A stretch of DNA of 64,000 nt from an uncultured Porphyromonadaceae bacterium (GCA_900541835.1 UQLL01000003.1:71840-135839); one strand, 5' to 3'. Numbered from the stretch's first letter, positions 17,151 to 26,171 are shown. Numbers and translations: made by a program. Notes: generated by a model from the sequence alone, not told the origin.

Positions 17151-18508
17151 ATGGAAAGGAATCTTCAACGCGATAAACTTAACTTCGGTAACGGAAAAAT
17201 CGGGGTACTCTTCCGCGCCATGTTTTTCCCTACGCTGATCGCGATGATATTCAATTCGGCGCTGACAGTGATTGACGGAATATTTGTCGGACACGGTGTC
17301 GGAGCCGACGGCATAGCAGCCGTAAATATTGTAGCGCCGATATTTATGTTTGCCACCGGCATCGGACTCATGTTCGGCATCGGTTCATCGGTAGTCGCGA
17401 GTATCCGTCTTGCCGAAAATAATGTGAAGGCGGCCCGCATCATCATGACTCAGGCGTTCATTGTGGGCTGGTCATCATCGGTCTGATATGTACGCTGAGC
17501 CTCGTGTTTCCCGATAGTCTTCTTGAGTTGCTCGGATGCAGCGAGTCGCTGAAAGATAATGCTCTGGATTACCTGCTATGGCTTGTGCCGGGTCTTCTCT
17601 TCCTCTACATGGAATGTGTAGGCATGATGCTGATTCGCCTCGACGGTTCTCCAAAGTTCGCGATGCTGGTGCAGATTGTGGCGGCAGTGGTGAATATCGG
17701 ACTTGACTGGTACATGATATTCCCTTTGGAATGGGGAGTGATGGGTGCGGCACTGGCCACATCTATTGCCTGTGCATCAGGAGGAATGATGGTGCTGGTG
17801 TATTTCAGCTGGTTTCACGACAAGCTGCGGTTCTATCGCCTTAAGATGTCGGTGACATCAATGTTCCTCACGCTGCGCAACACAGGCTACATGACGAAGA
17901 TAGGTTTTGCAACCTTTCTCACGGAACTTGCCATGGGCGTGATGATGATGACCGGCAATTATATGTTCATCAGATATCTCGGTGAGAACGGAGTGGCGGC
18001 TTACGCCGTGGCATGTTATCTCTTTCCGCTGGTATTCTCAATCAGCAACGCCGTGGCGCAGTCAGCTCAACCCATCATCAGTTTCAACCATGGGCTGCAC
18101 GATGGCGGACGTGTTAACCGCACGTTGAGAATATCACTTTTTACCGCCATCGTCTGTGGAATTGTTGTCACCCTGTGTCTGTGGCTTGGCGCACCTTGGG
18201 TGACGGAAATGTTTCTGTCGCCTGACGAAGCGGCGTATAATCTTGCCGCCAACGGACTTCCGCTGTTTTCAACATGCGCAATGTTCTTTGCCGTCAACAT
18301 CGCCTTCATCGGCTATTACCAGAGCATAGAAAGGGCCGGCGTTTCGATGGCATATACACTTCTGCGTGGAATCGTTTTCCTCGTACCCTGCTTCCTGCTG
18401 TTGCCTCGGCTTATGGGTGACAGCGGACTATGGCTTGCCATTCCAGCCGCCGAACTGCTCACCTGCATCGTAATCTGCACACGGTACGCAGTCAGAAACC
18501 GGAGGTGA
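17151..18508 (+). pseudogene. MATE family efflux transporter, frameshifted
   Basis: Two overlapping-sense fragments make one MATE protein of about 450 residues. The first frame (17151-17486) encodes the N-terminal helices and ends in AFIVGWSSSV. The second continues as LVIIGLICTLSLVFPDSLLELLG and runs to 18508. Reading VG-LVIIGL across the junction requires one extra base near 17466-17468 (GTGGGCTGG), so one base has been lost, or a sequencing error is present. Elsewhere both halves look intact, so decay, if real, is recent. The gene has lower GC than the RCC1 and porE regions and is only distantly similar to the MATE gene at 7966-9324. Confidence 0.85.
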
Positions 18509-18513
18509 TTCTT

Positions 18514-18535
18514 CTCGCCGAATCAGGCGAGTTTT
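18514..18535 (+). terminator. Intrinsic terminator after the MATE gene
   Basis: CTCGCC-GAATCA-GGCGAG followed by TTTTGTTT lies just after the MATE stop and overlaps the 3' end of the convergent DUF488 gene. Confidence 0.6.
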
Positions 18536-18903
18536 GTTTCGCAGAACTGTTGGAGGATTGTGGCTTCATTGTGAATTTCATCGCGTGAGCCATATACGAA
18601 TGTAACCACAGGATGTTTTCTAAGGAGTTCGATAAACGCCGGTAGTTCAGGGTTGGATTCCAGTTCAGCGACATAGCGTGTCTTGAATTCATCCCACCGA
18701 TTCGAGCTGACGGCGTGGAACCATTCTCTGAGTTGTGTCGATGGTGCAAGAGCTTTTTCCCATAGCTGACAGTCAAGGCGCTCATGAGTCAGTCCGCGTG
18801 GCCAAAGGCGATCAACAAGTATTCTGTAGCCGTCGCTTTCGTCCGGCGTTTCGTATGCTCTTTTTGTCTTGATTACGGTCATGGTCATGGATTTTGGAAT
18901 CAT
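18523..18903 (-). CDS. DUF488 family protein
   Basis: This protein of up to 126 residues is recognised by YRILVDRLWPRGLTHERL, the tryptophan-rich WEKALAPSTQLREWF, and a C-terminal TFVYGSRDEIHNEA. DUF488 proteins are small cytoplasmic proteins of unknown function. Starts at 18888 or 18882 (MTMTVIKTKRAYETP or MTVIKTKR) fit the family N-terminus as well as the longest one. It converges on the frameshifted MATE gene and diverges from the cupin-hcp pair. Confidence 0.85.
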   Translation of the reverse strand: MIPKSMTMTVIKTKRAYETPDESDGYRILVDRLWPRGLTHERLDCQLWEKALAPSTQLREWFHAVSSNRWDEFKTRYVAELESNPELPAFIELLRKHPVVTFVYGSRDEIHNEATILQQFCETKLA

Positions 18904-19026
18904 TGATTATACTTGGATTATGATATTAACACCCGATGCCGTTCCATGGTTGTATTTCCTCTTATAGTTGAACCATAAGTAGACGTGTGTTGTTTTGTTA
19001 TTACAACCACAAACACCAGCATAACT

Positions 19027-19359
19027 ATGATAAATACAAACTACAAATTCGGAGAGGTATTTCCTCTCGCCGCACAGATAGCCGACAACGACTCAAAGGT
19101 GGCATTTCAACAGATAGTCGGCAACGATAACGGAGGCGTGGTGCTTCTCGGATTCAAGGCCGGTCAGGAACTGGAACGCCATCTTGCCCCTGCCGAAGTG
19201 ATGATTTATGTGATTGAAGGCGATGTCGATTTCATGATGAATGACATGCCTCTCCACCTTCACAAAGACGATTTCTTCCTCATGGGCAACGGTGTGCCGC
19301 ATTCTGTCAAGGCCCTCAGCGATGCCAAAGTAATGCTCGTCAAAATCAAACCCGACTAA
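19027..19359 (+). CDS. Small cupin domain protein
   Basis: This 110-residue single cupin has GQELERHLAPAEVMIYVIEG and then MGNGVPHSVKAL, giving the two cupin boxes with candidate metal-binding histidines and glutamate. ATG 19027 is used because the longer frame from 18985 adds an unlikely leader. It ends six bases before hcp, so the two form an operon. Cupin-hcp pairing suggests a role in handling nitrogen oxides or oxidative damage, but no substrate can be assigned. Confidence 0.85.
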   Translation: MINTNYKFGEVFPLAAQIADNDSKVAFQQIVGNDNGGVVLLGFKAGQELERHLAPAEVMIYVIEGDVDFMMNDMPLHLHKDDFFLMGNGVPHSVKALSDAKVMLVKIKPD

Positions 19360-19364
19360 AGATT

Positions 19365-21017
19365 ATGGAAACACCGGCAATGTTCTGCTATCAGTGTCAG
19401 GAAACGGCACGTGGCAAAGGATGTGAAATGGTCGGAGTGTGCGGCAAGCACGCCGAGACATCCGCCCGAATGGATTTATTGCTATATGGCGTCCGCGGAG
19501 TAGCGGCAATCAACCGCGCCCTTCGTGAGAAAAACGAGCCGTCGCGGGAGGCAAGCCATCTGGTGATAGATGCCTTGTTCACAACTATTACCAACGCGAA
19601 TTTCGATGACGCATCTCTTGACGATTTCATCGGACGCGCTTTCGAGATCAAGAATCTTCTCGCCGGCACTGCCAAGAAGCAAGGTGTCGAGTTGCCTGAC
19701 CTTCCGATCGTAGAGTTTTATGCCACTCCCGATGAAGCCGAGAAATACAGACCCGTCACCGGAGTGCTGGCAGACCCCGACGAGGATATACGCGGACTCA
19801 AACAGCTTGCCATTTATGGTTGTAAAGGTATGGCAGAATACCCCCGCCATGCCGCCAATCTCGGTTATGAGGATGACGATGTGTATGCCATAATCGAGAA
19901 TGCATTGGCCGAGACAGCCCGTCGGGATATCGGTGTCGATGAACTGTTTTCTCTCGTGCTGAATGTCGGCGAAGGAGGAGTGAAGGCGATGGAACTCCTT
20001 GACCGCGCGAATACCGGAACCTACGGTAATCCCGAAATAACTAAGGTCGATATAGGTGTCCGCAACAATCCGGGCATCCTTATCAGCGGACACGACCTCA
20101 AAGACCTTGAAGAATTGCTTGAGCAGACAGCTGGGAAAGGCGTCGATGTCTATACCCATTCCGAGATGCTTCCGGGTCAGTATTATCCGGCATTCAAGAA
20201 ATACCCTCATTTTGCGGGCAACTATGGCAACGCATGGTGGAAACAGACCGATGAGTTTGAAAAATTCAACGGTGTATTCCTTTTCACTTCCAATTGCATT
20301 GTGCCGCCACGCAAAAACTGCACGTATCTCGACCGCGTCTATACTACAGGTGTTGTAGGTATGCCCGGAACACATCATATAGAGGAGGGACGGGATGGCA
20401 ATCCTAAGGATTTCTCCGAACTTATAGCCCATGCGAAGAAGTGTGCACCACCCGAGGAAATCGAACACGGACAGATTGTGGGTGGTTTCGCACATCATCA
20501 GGTCATGGAGCTTGCCCCGAAAATACTCGACCTTATCCATCGGAGCAAGATCCGTAAGTTTGTCGTCATGGCCGGTTGCGACGGTCGCTTCCCGTCACGC
20601 AGTTATTACACCAAATTTGCGGAAGCACTACCTTCTGATTGTGTCATACTCACCGCCGGGTGTGCCAAATACCGCTACAACAAGCTCCCGCTCGGCGACA
20701 TCGAGGGTGTGCCACGTGTGCTCGATGCCGGGCAATGCAACGACTCTTATTCACTCGTAAGAATAGCCATAGCTTTGCGTGATGCACTTGGTCTGAAAAA
20801 CATCAACGAGTTGCCGATTGTCTATAACATAGCGTGGTACGAGCAGAAAGCCGTTATCGTGCTCCTTGCACTGCTTGCTCTCGGCGTGAAGAATATCCAT
20901 ACCGGTCCGACTCTCCCTGCTTTCTTTACCCCCGATATACTCAAAGTGCTCAAGGAAAAATTCGATATAGGCACTATCACTACAGTCGAGCAGGATATTG
21001 CATCGCTAATCGGATAG
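19365..21017 (+). CDS. hcp: Hybrid cluster protein (hydroxylamine reductase)
   Basis: This 550-residue cytoplasmic iron-sulfur protein has an N-terminal cysteine set C8-X2-C11-X8-C20-X5-C26, the spacing seen in enzymes from strict anaerobes with a [4Fe-4S] proximal cluster. Later conserved motifs for the hybrid cluster are present: ISGHDLKDLEELL, TSNCIVPPR, GCDGR, AGCAKYRYN and GQCNDSYS. Hcp acts as a nitric oxide or hydroxylamine reductase and in nitrosative stress. It is translated right after the cupin gene. A HcpR-type operator would be expected upstream; only a weak inverted repeat (GTTGT...ACAAC) was seen near 18990-19010. Confidence 0.96.
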   Translation: METPAMFCYQCQETARGKGCEMVGVCGKHAETSARMDLLLYGVRGVAAINRALREKNEPSREASHLVIDALFTTITNANFDDASLDDFIGRAFEIKNLLAGTAKKQGVELPDLPIVEFYATPDEAEKYRPVTGVLADPDEDIRGLKQLAIYGCKGMAEYPRHAANLGYEDDDVYAIIENALAETARRDIGVDELFSLVLNVGEGGVKAMELLDRANTGTYGNPEITKVDIGVRNNPGILISGHDLKDLEELLEQTAGKGVDVYTHSEMLPGQYYPAFKKYPHFAGNYGNAWWKQTDEFEKFNGVFLFTSNCIVPPRKNCTYLDRVYTTGVVGMPGTHHIEEGRDGNPKDFSELIAHAKKCAPPEEIEHGQIVGGFAHHQVMELAPKILDLIHRSKIRKFVVMAGCDGRFPSRSYYTKFAEALPSDCVILTAGCAKYRYNKLPLGDIEGVPRVLDAGQCNDSYSLVRIAIALRDALGLKNINELPIVYNIAWYEQKAVIVLLALLALGVKNIHTGPTLPAFFTPDILKVLKEKFDIGTITTVEQDIASLIG

Positions 21018-21038
21018 TGTCCTCTTTATGACCTCACA

Positions 21039-21094
21039 CCGGCTTCGTCAACAGCAGGGCTACTGGTTCCTGTCTCGGACGAAGCCGGATTTTA
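21039..21094 (+). terminator. Stem-loop after hcp
   Basis: CCGGCTTCGTC (21039-21049) pairs perfectly with GACGAAGCCGG (21078-21088) across a 28-base loop, followed by ATTTTAT. It lies between the convergent hcp and Nim-like genes. Confidence 0.65.
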
Positions 21095-21124
21095 TATGTG
21101 TGACGGCGTTTTCATGGGTATTTA

Positions 21125-21607
21125 TCAGCCTTTCATTTTGCCTACTGCCGGTTCTGTAAGGATAATCCGAATAACGGTCGTTCGGCTGAGACTGCGGGCG
21201 ATGGCAGCTTCAAAATGGTCCATGAATTTTGGCAAGAAACGTTCGCAAATCAATCGCAGTGCCTCGATTTTTTCATTATCATCGGTAACTGTTTCAGCAT
21301 GTCCCAACGCTATGGCTGAATGATAGTACTCGGTGAAATTCTGTTTTTCTTCCTCGTATCTCGGTGTGCATCTGCTTACTGCCGACAGACTCACAACAGG
21401 ATTATTACGGATGCAATCAATCTTTTCGCCCTCTGCCGCGCAATGGAAATAGAAGGTGCGGTTGTCTTTTCGCACAACAGACAGAGGCAGCCCGTAAGGG
21501 ATGCCATCCGGACGAATCATACTCACCGTGACATAAGGAGCCTTGTCGAATACTTCAAGCGCCCAGTCCTCATCCATTTGTCTCTCGGCTCTTCTCATTG
21601 TTCTCAT
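21125..21607 (-). CDS. Pyridoxamine 5'-phosphate oxidase-fold flavoprotein, Nim-like
   Basis: This 160-residue protein starts at 21607 (MRTMRRAERQM). It has PYVTVSMIRPDGIPYGLPLS, then FYFHCAAEGEKIDCIRNNP, the FMN-binding split-barrel pattern of the NimA-like subgroup, whose members can reduce 5-nitroimidazoles. A larger in-frame extension to 21847 is low-complexity antisense of the neighbouring lipoprotein gene and was discarded. Whether this protein confers metronidazole resistance cannot be told. Base composition matches the lower-GC block that includes hcp. Confidence 0.85.
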   Translation of the reverse strand: MRTMRRAERQMDEDWALEVFDKAPYVTVSMIRPDGIPYGLPLSVVRKDNRTFYFHCAAEGEKIDCIRNNPVVSLSAVSRCTPRYEEEKQNFTEYYHSAIALGHAETVTDDNEKIEALRLICERFLPKFMDHFEAAIARSLSRTTVIRIILTEPAVGKMKG

Positions 21608-21647
21608 GATTCTTATCTGACACAGCCTCTTTTGCATGGGGGAGGTA

Positions 21648-22304
21648 TCAGTCCCAGTAGGTGAGCTTGCGGACGATGGTGAAGGTGCCGCTGGAGGGGG
21701 TGGTGTCCCATCCGTCCTGGTCGTTGATCTCGCGGTCGCTGCCCTTGTAGGTGACCTTGCAGTCGAGCCAGTTGCCGTGGCTGTCCTTGCGGCCGTAGGC
21801 GAGGGTGAGGGTATAGCTGGACTCCAGGCCTGGTCCCTCGTCTGCATAGGTGCCGGCGACGGGCAGGTCGTCGGCGTCCCATTTAGTGAACTTGAGGTCG
21901 AATTCGGTGCCGTCGCTCTCGCGGCAGTGGGTGGCGCTCACCAGGCCGTCGGGGTTGTGTGAGAGCTTGTTGTCGGTGTACTCGCCGAACTTGGTGGTGA
22001 GCTTGCCCTCGCGGGTGAAGGTGAGTTTCTCGTTCAGGCAGGTGATGATGTAAAAGTTGCCCTTGGTCTCGGTGGAGACGCTCTTGACGGGGCCGAGCAG
22101 CGAGAACTGGCGGAGGTCGTCGGAGAGGTAGTGCGGGGCTTCGGGTTGCTGCGCTGTGGTGTCGGCGGGAGCCTGGGCGGCTGCGGTGTCGGTGGTGGCG
22201 TCGGTGGGCGCGGCGGTGTCGGCAGCGTCCTTGCCTGCGTTGCTTGAGCAGCCCGTGAGCAGGGCGATGGCCAGGAGGCAGGCGGGGATGTGTCTGATAT
22301 TCAT
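21648..22304 (-). CDS. Hypothetical lipoprotein
   Basis: This 218-residue protein has lipobox LTGC (Cys19), followed by a low-complexity Ala/Asp/Thr linker (about 22-58, repeats of DTA and APADT). A globular domain follows with LLGPVKSVSTETKG and a GLVSATHCRESDG stretch. No characterised family was recognised. It lies 18 bases after the RCC1 gene at 22323 on the same strand and is probably co-transcribed with the two RCC1 paralogues, so it may be a surface partner of theirs. Confidence 0.8.
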   Translation of the reverse strand: MNIRHIPACLLAIALLTGCSSNAGKDAADTAAPTDATTDTAAAQAPADTTAQQPEAPHYLSDDLRQFSLLGPVKSVSTETKGNFYIITCLNEKLTFTREGKLTTKFGEYTDNKLSHNPDGLVSATHCRESDGTEFDLKFTKWDADDLPVAGTYADEGPGLESSYTLTLAYGRKDSHGNWLDCKVTYKGSDREINDQDGWDTTPSSGTFTIVRKLTYWD

Positions 22305-22320
22305 ATCGTCGGTTTTTTTG

Positions 22321-22379
22321 TGTTACTTGATGGTGCCGGTGAGCATGAGGTCGCCGGTGGTGGTGAGGAACATGGTGAA
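22321..22379. repeat. 59-bp exact duplication at the 3' ends of two RCC1 genes
   Basis: Positions 22321-22379 and 23401-23459 are identical. They cover the intergenic base pairs, the stop and the last codons (FLTTTGDLMLTGTIK) of the two RCC1 genes on the minus strand. The genes diverge immediately upstream of this, which fits gene conversion or a recent duplication with rapid change in the propeller. Confidence 0.85.
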
Positions 22380-23390
22380 CTTGCCTCCGGCGGCGACTTT
22401 GCGTACGCCGGAGCGGATGCGGACGGGTCGGGAGCGGCTGACGGTTGTGCCGTCGCCGAGCTGGCCGTGGTCGTTCTGGCCCCAGCCCCACAGGGAGCCG
22501 TCGTCGAGTATGGCGAAAGAGGTGAAGCCGCAGGCCATGGCGTCGCGCACGCCGCGCAGAACGGTGTAGGGGGTGAGGCGCTCGTGGCCGATGCCGGGGT
22601 TGCCGTCGCCGAGCTGGCCGTCGTGGTTGGCGCCCCACACTCGGAGGGTGCCGTCGGGATAGACGGCCAGGACGTGTTCCCAGCCGGCTGAGATGGTGCG
22701 TGGGCCGTAGGTCTCGGCCTTGCGGGGATTGTACCAGTAGTTGCCGGATTCGTAGTCTTCGTTGCCGCCGGTGTTGAGCAGGCCGTTGCCGAGTTCGCCG
22801 GAGCGGTTGTCGCCCCAGCACCAGCGGGAGCCGTCGCGGCCGATTGCCTGGGTGAAGCGGCCGCCGCACGACACGTCGGCCACGCCGGTCATGACGCGGA
22901 CGGGGTGCGGCTGGTCCTCGCCGGTGCCGTCGCCGAGCTGGTCCCAGAAGTTCCAGCCCATCATCCACAGAGTGCCGTCGGTTTTCAGCACGGCGCAGTG
23001 GATGTTGCTGGAGGAAACTACTTTGCGCACGTTGTCCATGATCTTGACAGGCCGGAGGCGGTCGGTCTTGGTGCCGTCGCCGAGCTGGCCGCACTTGTTC
23101 CATCCCCAGGCCCATAGGGAGCCGTCGTTGCGGACGGCGTAGCTGGAGCAGTCGCCGGCCGAGATTTGGCGGACGTTGTCAAGGACTTTGACTGGTTTGT
23201 CGCGGCTGACGGTGGTGCCGTCGCCGAGCTGTCCGTTTTCGTTGAGTCCGAAGGCCCACAGGGTGCCGTCGGCCTTGAGTACCAGGGCGTGCTGCATCCC
23301 GGCGGCGATGTCGCTGTACTTGCTTTGGGCAAAGGTGACTGCGGGCAGCAGCATCAGCGCCAGGGCGAGAAGGAGGGCTCTTGCTTTCAT
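22323..23390 (-). CDS. RCC1-repeat secreted protein (minus-strand paralogue 2)
   Basis: This 355-residue protein has signal peptide MKARALLLALALMLLPAVTFA, then seven RCC1 blades. Blade 4 holds a long insertion after GELGNG (LNTGGNEDYESGNYWYNP), making this one of the longest paralogues. It closes with FLTTTGDLMLTG. It lies 12 bases downstream of its neighbour at 23403 and 18 bases upstream of a lipoprotein gene. Compared with the array at 1-7.9 kb, the signal peptide ends in FAQS/TAQG rather than LRAGDKK. Confidence 0.86.
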   Translation of the reverse strand: MKARALLLALALMLLPAVTFAQSKYSDIAAGMQHALVLKADGTLWAFGLNENGQLGDGTTVSRDKPVKVLDNVRQISAGDCSSYAVRNDGSLWAWGWNKCGQLGDGTKTDRLRPVKIMDNVRKVVSSSNIHCAVLKTDGTLWMMGWNFWDQLGDGTGEDQPHPVRVMTGVADVSCGGRFTQAIGRDGSRWCWGDNRSGELGNGLLNTGGNEDYESGNYWYNPRKAETYGPRTISAGWEHVLAVYPDGTLRVWGANHDGQLGDGNPGIGHERLTPYTVLRGVRDAMACGFTSFAILDDGSLWGWGQNDHGQLGDGTTVSRSRPVRIRSGVRKVAAGGKFTMFLTTTGDLMLTGTIK

Positions 23391-23402
23391 GATTATGTTT
23401 TG

Positions 23403-24428
23403 TTACTTGATGGTGCCGGTGAGCATGAGGTCGCCGGTGGTGGTGAGGAACATGGTGAAGTGGCCGCCGGCCGCTACTTTTCTGATGTTGTTGCGGAGTT
23501 TCTTAGGATATTGCTGTCTGACTGTAGTGCCGTCGCCAAGTTGGCCTTTGTCGTTATTGCCCCAGCCATAGAGAGTGCCGTTGTTGAGTATGGCAAACGA
23601 AGTGAAGTCGAAGGCATATACGTCTTTCACATTAGTGAGAATCTGCGACGGATAAGTCATGGTTTCCACATTCTGGTTCATGCCTAACTGTCCGAAGCGG
23701 TTGAGGCCGCAGCCGCGCAAAATGCCATCCTTTCCTAAAATCAGGGTATGCTCCCAGCCGGTGCTGATTTTCTTCACGCCGTTATCCTGAACCTTTGTCA
23801 TGTATTCCGGATAATCGGTCGAACCGTCTCCGAGCTGGCCGTAGCGGTTGTCGCCGCAGCCCCATCGCGAGCCATCGTTGCCCAAAACCTGAGTGAAACG
23901 GCCTCCGCACGCCACGTCGGCAACGCCGGACATCACCCTGACGGGCGTGGAGCGGTTCTCGTCGGTACCGTCGCCGAGCTGCAGCCAGGCGTTATCTCCG
24001 GCCATCCACAGCGTGCCGTCGGTCTTTATGATTGCCACATGGTTGTTTCCGGCCACCACTTTGCGCACATCGCGCATAACACAAACCGGACGCAGACGTT
24101 TTGTTTCGGTGCCGTCGCCGAGCTGTCCGCTCTGATTCTCTCCCCAGGCCCAGAGAGTGCCGTCGTTGCGCAGCGCATAGCTCATCCGCTCGCCCGCCGA
24201 GATTTGGCGGACGTTGTCAAGGACTTTGACCGGTTTGTCGCGGCTGATGGTGGTGCCGTCGCCAAGCTGACCTTCGCTGTTGAGCCCGAAGGCCCACAGA
24301 GTGCCGTCGGTCTTGAGCACTAAGGCATGCTGCAAGCCGGCTGCGATGTCCTGATATTTGCCCTGTGCCGTGGCCGCGAGCGGGAGCAGCGCCAGCAGGC
24401 AAACAAGGAGATGTCTTGAAGTCTTCAT
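23403..24428 (-). CDS. RCC1-repeat secreted protein (minus-strand paralogue 1)
   Basis: This 341-residue protein starts at 24428 (MKTSRHLLVCLLALLPLAATA); a start at 24467 would read through the upstream stem-loop region. It has seven blades with RCC1 signatures, and blade 4 is WGCGDNRYGQLGDGSTDYPEYM. It is the first gene of a minus-strand unit with the second RCC1 paralogue and a lipoprotein. Its 5' half is more GC-rich and closer to the neighbouring copy than its middle, indicating mosaic conversion. Confidence 0.86.
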   Translation of the reverse strand: MKTSRHLLVCLLALLPLAATAQGKYQDIAAGLQHALVLKTDGTLWAFGLNSEGQLGDGTTISRDKPVKVLDNVRQISAGERMSYALRNDGTLWAWGENQSGQLGDGTETKRLRPVCVMRDVRKVVAGNNHVAIIKTDGTLWMAGDNAWLQLGDGTDENRSTPVRVMSGVADVACGGRFTQVLGNDGSRWGCGDNRYGQLGDGSTDYPEYMTKVQDNGVKKISTGWEHTLILGKDGILRGCGLNRFGQLGMNQNVETMTYPSQILTNVKDVYAFDFTSFAILNNGTLYGWGNNDKGQLGDGTTVRQQYPKKLRNNIRKVAAGGHFTMFLTTTGDLMLTGTIK

Positions 24429-24440
24429 TTTGATACAGAT

Positions 24441-24484
24441 ATAAAAGGAGCCGGGCCGTCGGCGCATTGCCGAAGCCCGGCTCC
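24441..24484 (-). terminator. Intrinsic terminator after the C69 dipeptidase gene
   Basis: GGAGCCGGGC (24447-24456) pairs with GCCCGGCTCC (24475-24484), with an inner TCGGC/GCCGA pair. On the minus strand a short T-run (TTTTAT) follows. It separates the dipeptidase from the RCC1 genes. Confidence 0.75.
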
Positions 24485-24509
24485 CGGGTTATCTCATTAA
24501 TTTATTTCT

Positions 24510-26171
24510 TTATTCTTCGGGTACCAGGAAGTGGTTGCCGGTCTGGCGGACGATGTTCTCGTAGTATGCCTTGTTGTAGCCGGGGAAGTCGGGGCTGACG
24601 GGCATGCCGGTCTCGGAGCGCTTGAAGGTGCCGTCGGGGTTGAGTTTCTTTCGGTTGCCGTCGAGGTAGCGCACGAGCAGGTACTTGGCCAGGTCGGAGT
24701 AGGAGTCGGTGGCCTTCTTGGCCACGGCGGCGCCGTCGGCGTTGACGGCCTTCTGCAGGCCTGCCATGTCGCCGGCCTCGTAGAGGGCGGTGAGCTCGGC
24801 GTCCTTGGCGGGGCGTTCGGCGATGAAGCCATCCTCCAGGCCTTCCTGCACCTTGCGGATTTCGGGAATCATGAGGTCGTAGCGGTTATAGGCCTGGTTG
24901 GCGACCCAGTTGGTCATCCAGAAGTTGGAGGTGGGGGAGAAAGTGAGCAGGTCGCCGTTCTTCTCGCTCACCTGCTCGGGAATCTCGGTCATGGAGCAAT
25001 AGAAGGGCATGTAGACGGAGGTGTTGGTGTCGTCGGTGCCGAACCAGAGGATGCCGCCCACGGGGTCGGGCTTGTCGGCGCGGCTCTGGCTTACGAAGTG
25101 CCAGCCGGTCTGCTGGGTGGCGATGGCACGCTCCATGCAGTAGGTCTTGCCGTCGACTTTGTATTCCATCGGTCGCCAGCGGTAGGGGACGCTGTCGGGC
25201 CCCATGCCTGGATCGGAGACCATGTTGAAGGGAGTGTCCTCGAAATGGTCGCGCATGCGGGCCTGCATGTCCTGCAGGGATACTTTGCGGTCGGGGATTA
25301 CGTAGAGTGGCATGGGCTCGTTGCTCTCGCCGGAGCACCAGGCGTAGTACTTCTCCGTGTCGGGGTTGAAGCGGCGGAAGAAGCTCCACACGCGGGCGTC
25401 GCAGCCGCGGCGGGTGCTGACGGTGTGGTGCTCGAAGGCGTCGGCGAAGCTGAAGTCGGCGTCCTTGCCCTTGAAGTAGCCGCGACGCTTGGCGAACGGG
25501 ATGAGGTCCTTGGAATATTTCACGTTGTTCTTATCCTTGAGGTTGACCTGGCGTATGCGGGGCTCGTTGGCGTGGCCGGAGATGGCCTCGTCGGGGATGC
25601 GGACGGCGATCCAGACGGCGCCCTTCTCGGCGCCCTTGCCGATCATCTCCATGACCCAGACCTCGTTGGGGTCGGCGATGGAGAAGCTCTCGCCGGAGGA
25701 GGCGTAGCCGTACTTGTCCACCAGGTCGGCCATGACGTCGATGGCCTCGCGGGCGGTCCTGGCGCGCTGCAGGGTGATGTAGATGAGCGAGCCGTAGTCG
25801 ATGATGCTCCGGCCGGTGGTGTCGACGAGCTCGGGCAGGCCGCCCCAGGTGGACTCGGCGATGACGAGCTGGTGCTCGTTCATGTTGCCCACCACATTAT
25901 AAGTATGTGCCACTTCGGGGATCTCGCCCATGTACTTGCCGGTATCCCAGTTGATGACCTTGCGCATGGTGCCGGGCTTGTGGTCGGCGGCGGGCTGGTG
26001 GTAGAGAGCGCCGTAGAGGGTGTGCGAGTCGGCGGCGTAGGTGACCATGGTGGAGCCGTCCTTGGTGGCCTTCTTGCCGGCTATGAGGTTGGTGCAGGCG
26101 TCGGCCCCGGCGGGGGCGAGCATGGCGCACAGCCCCAGGGCCGCGGCCAGTGTGAGATTCTTCGTTATCAT
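24510..26171 (-). CDS. C69 family dipeptidase
   Basis: This 553-residue exported hydrolase has a signal peptide (about 1-25) followed directly by Cys26 (GADA/CTNLIAGKKATKDGS), the N-terminal nucleophile expected of the PepD/U34 (C69) Ntn-hydrolase family. Further family features are GNMNEHQLVIAESTWGG and SFSIADPNEVWVMEM. It probably degrades dipeptides in the periplasm or at the surface. It is transcribed divergently from the GLUG-protein gene from a promoter pair sharing one palindrome (26203-26271). Confidence 0.93.
   Translation of the reverse strand: MITKNLTLAAALGLCAMLAPAGADACTNLIAGKKATKDGSTMVTYAADSHTLYGALYHQPAADHKPGTMRKVINWDTGKYMGEIPEVAHTYNVVGNMNEHQLVIAESTWGGLPELVDTTGRSIIDYGSLIYITLQRARTAREAIDVMADLVDKYGYASSGESFSIADPNEVWVMEMIGKGAEKGAVWIAVRIPDEAISGHANEPRIRQVNLKDKNNVKYSKDLIPFAKRRGYFKGKDADFSFADAFEHHTVSTRRGCDARVWSFFRRFNPDTEKYYAWCSGESNEPMPLYVIPDRKVSLQDMQARMRDHFEDTPFNMVSDPGMGPDSVPYRWRPMEYKVDGKTYCMERAIATQQTGWHFVSQSRADKPDPVGGILWFGTDDTNTSVYMPFYCSMTEIPEQVSEKNGDLLTFSPTSNFWMTNWVANQAYNRYDLMIPEIRKVQEGLEDGFIAERPAKDAELTALYEAGDMAGLQKAVNADGAAVAKKATDSYSDLAKYLLVRYLDGNRKKLNPDGTFKRSETGMPVSPDFPGYNKAYYENIVRQTGNHFLVPEE

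Noticed and set aside
21608..21847. N-terminal extension of the Nim-like protein
   Set aside because: It is Ser/Thr/Pro low-complexity sequence antisense to the lipoprotein gene; the PPOX domain starts at 21607.
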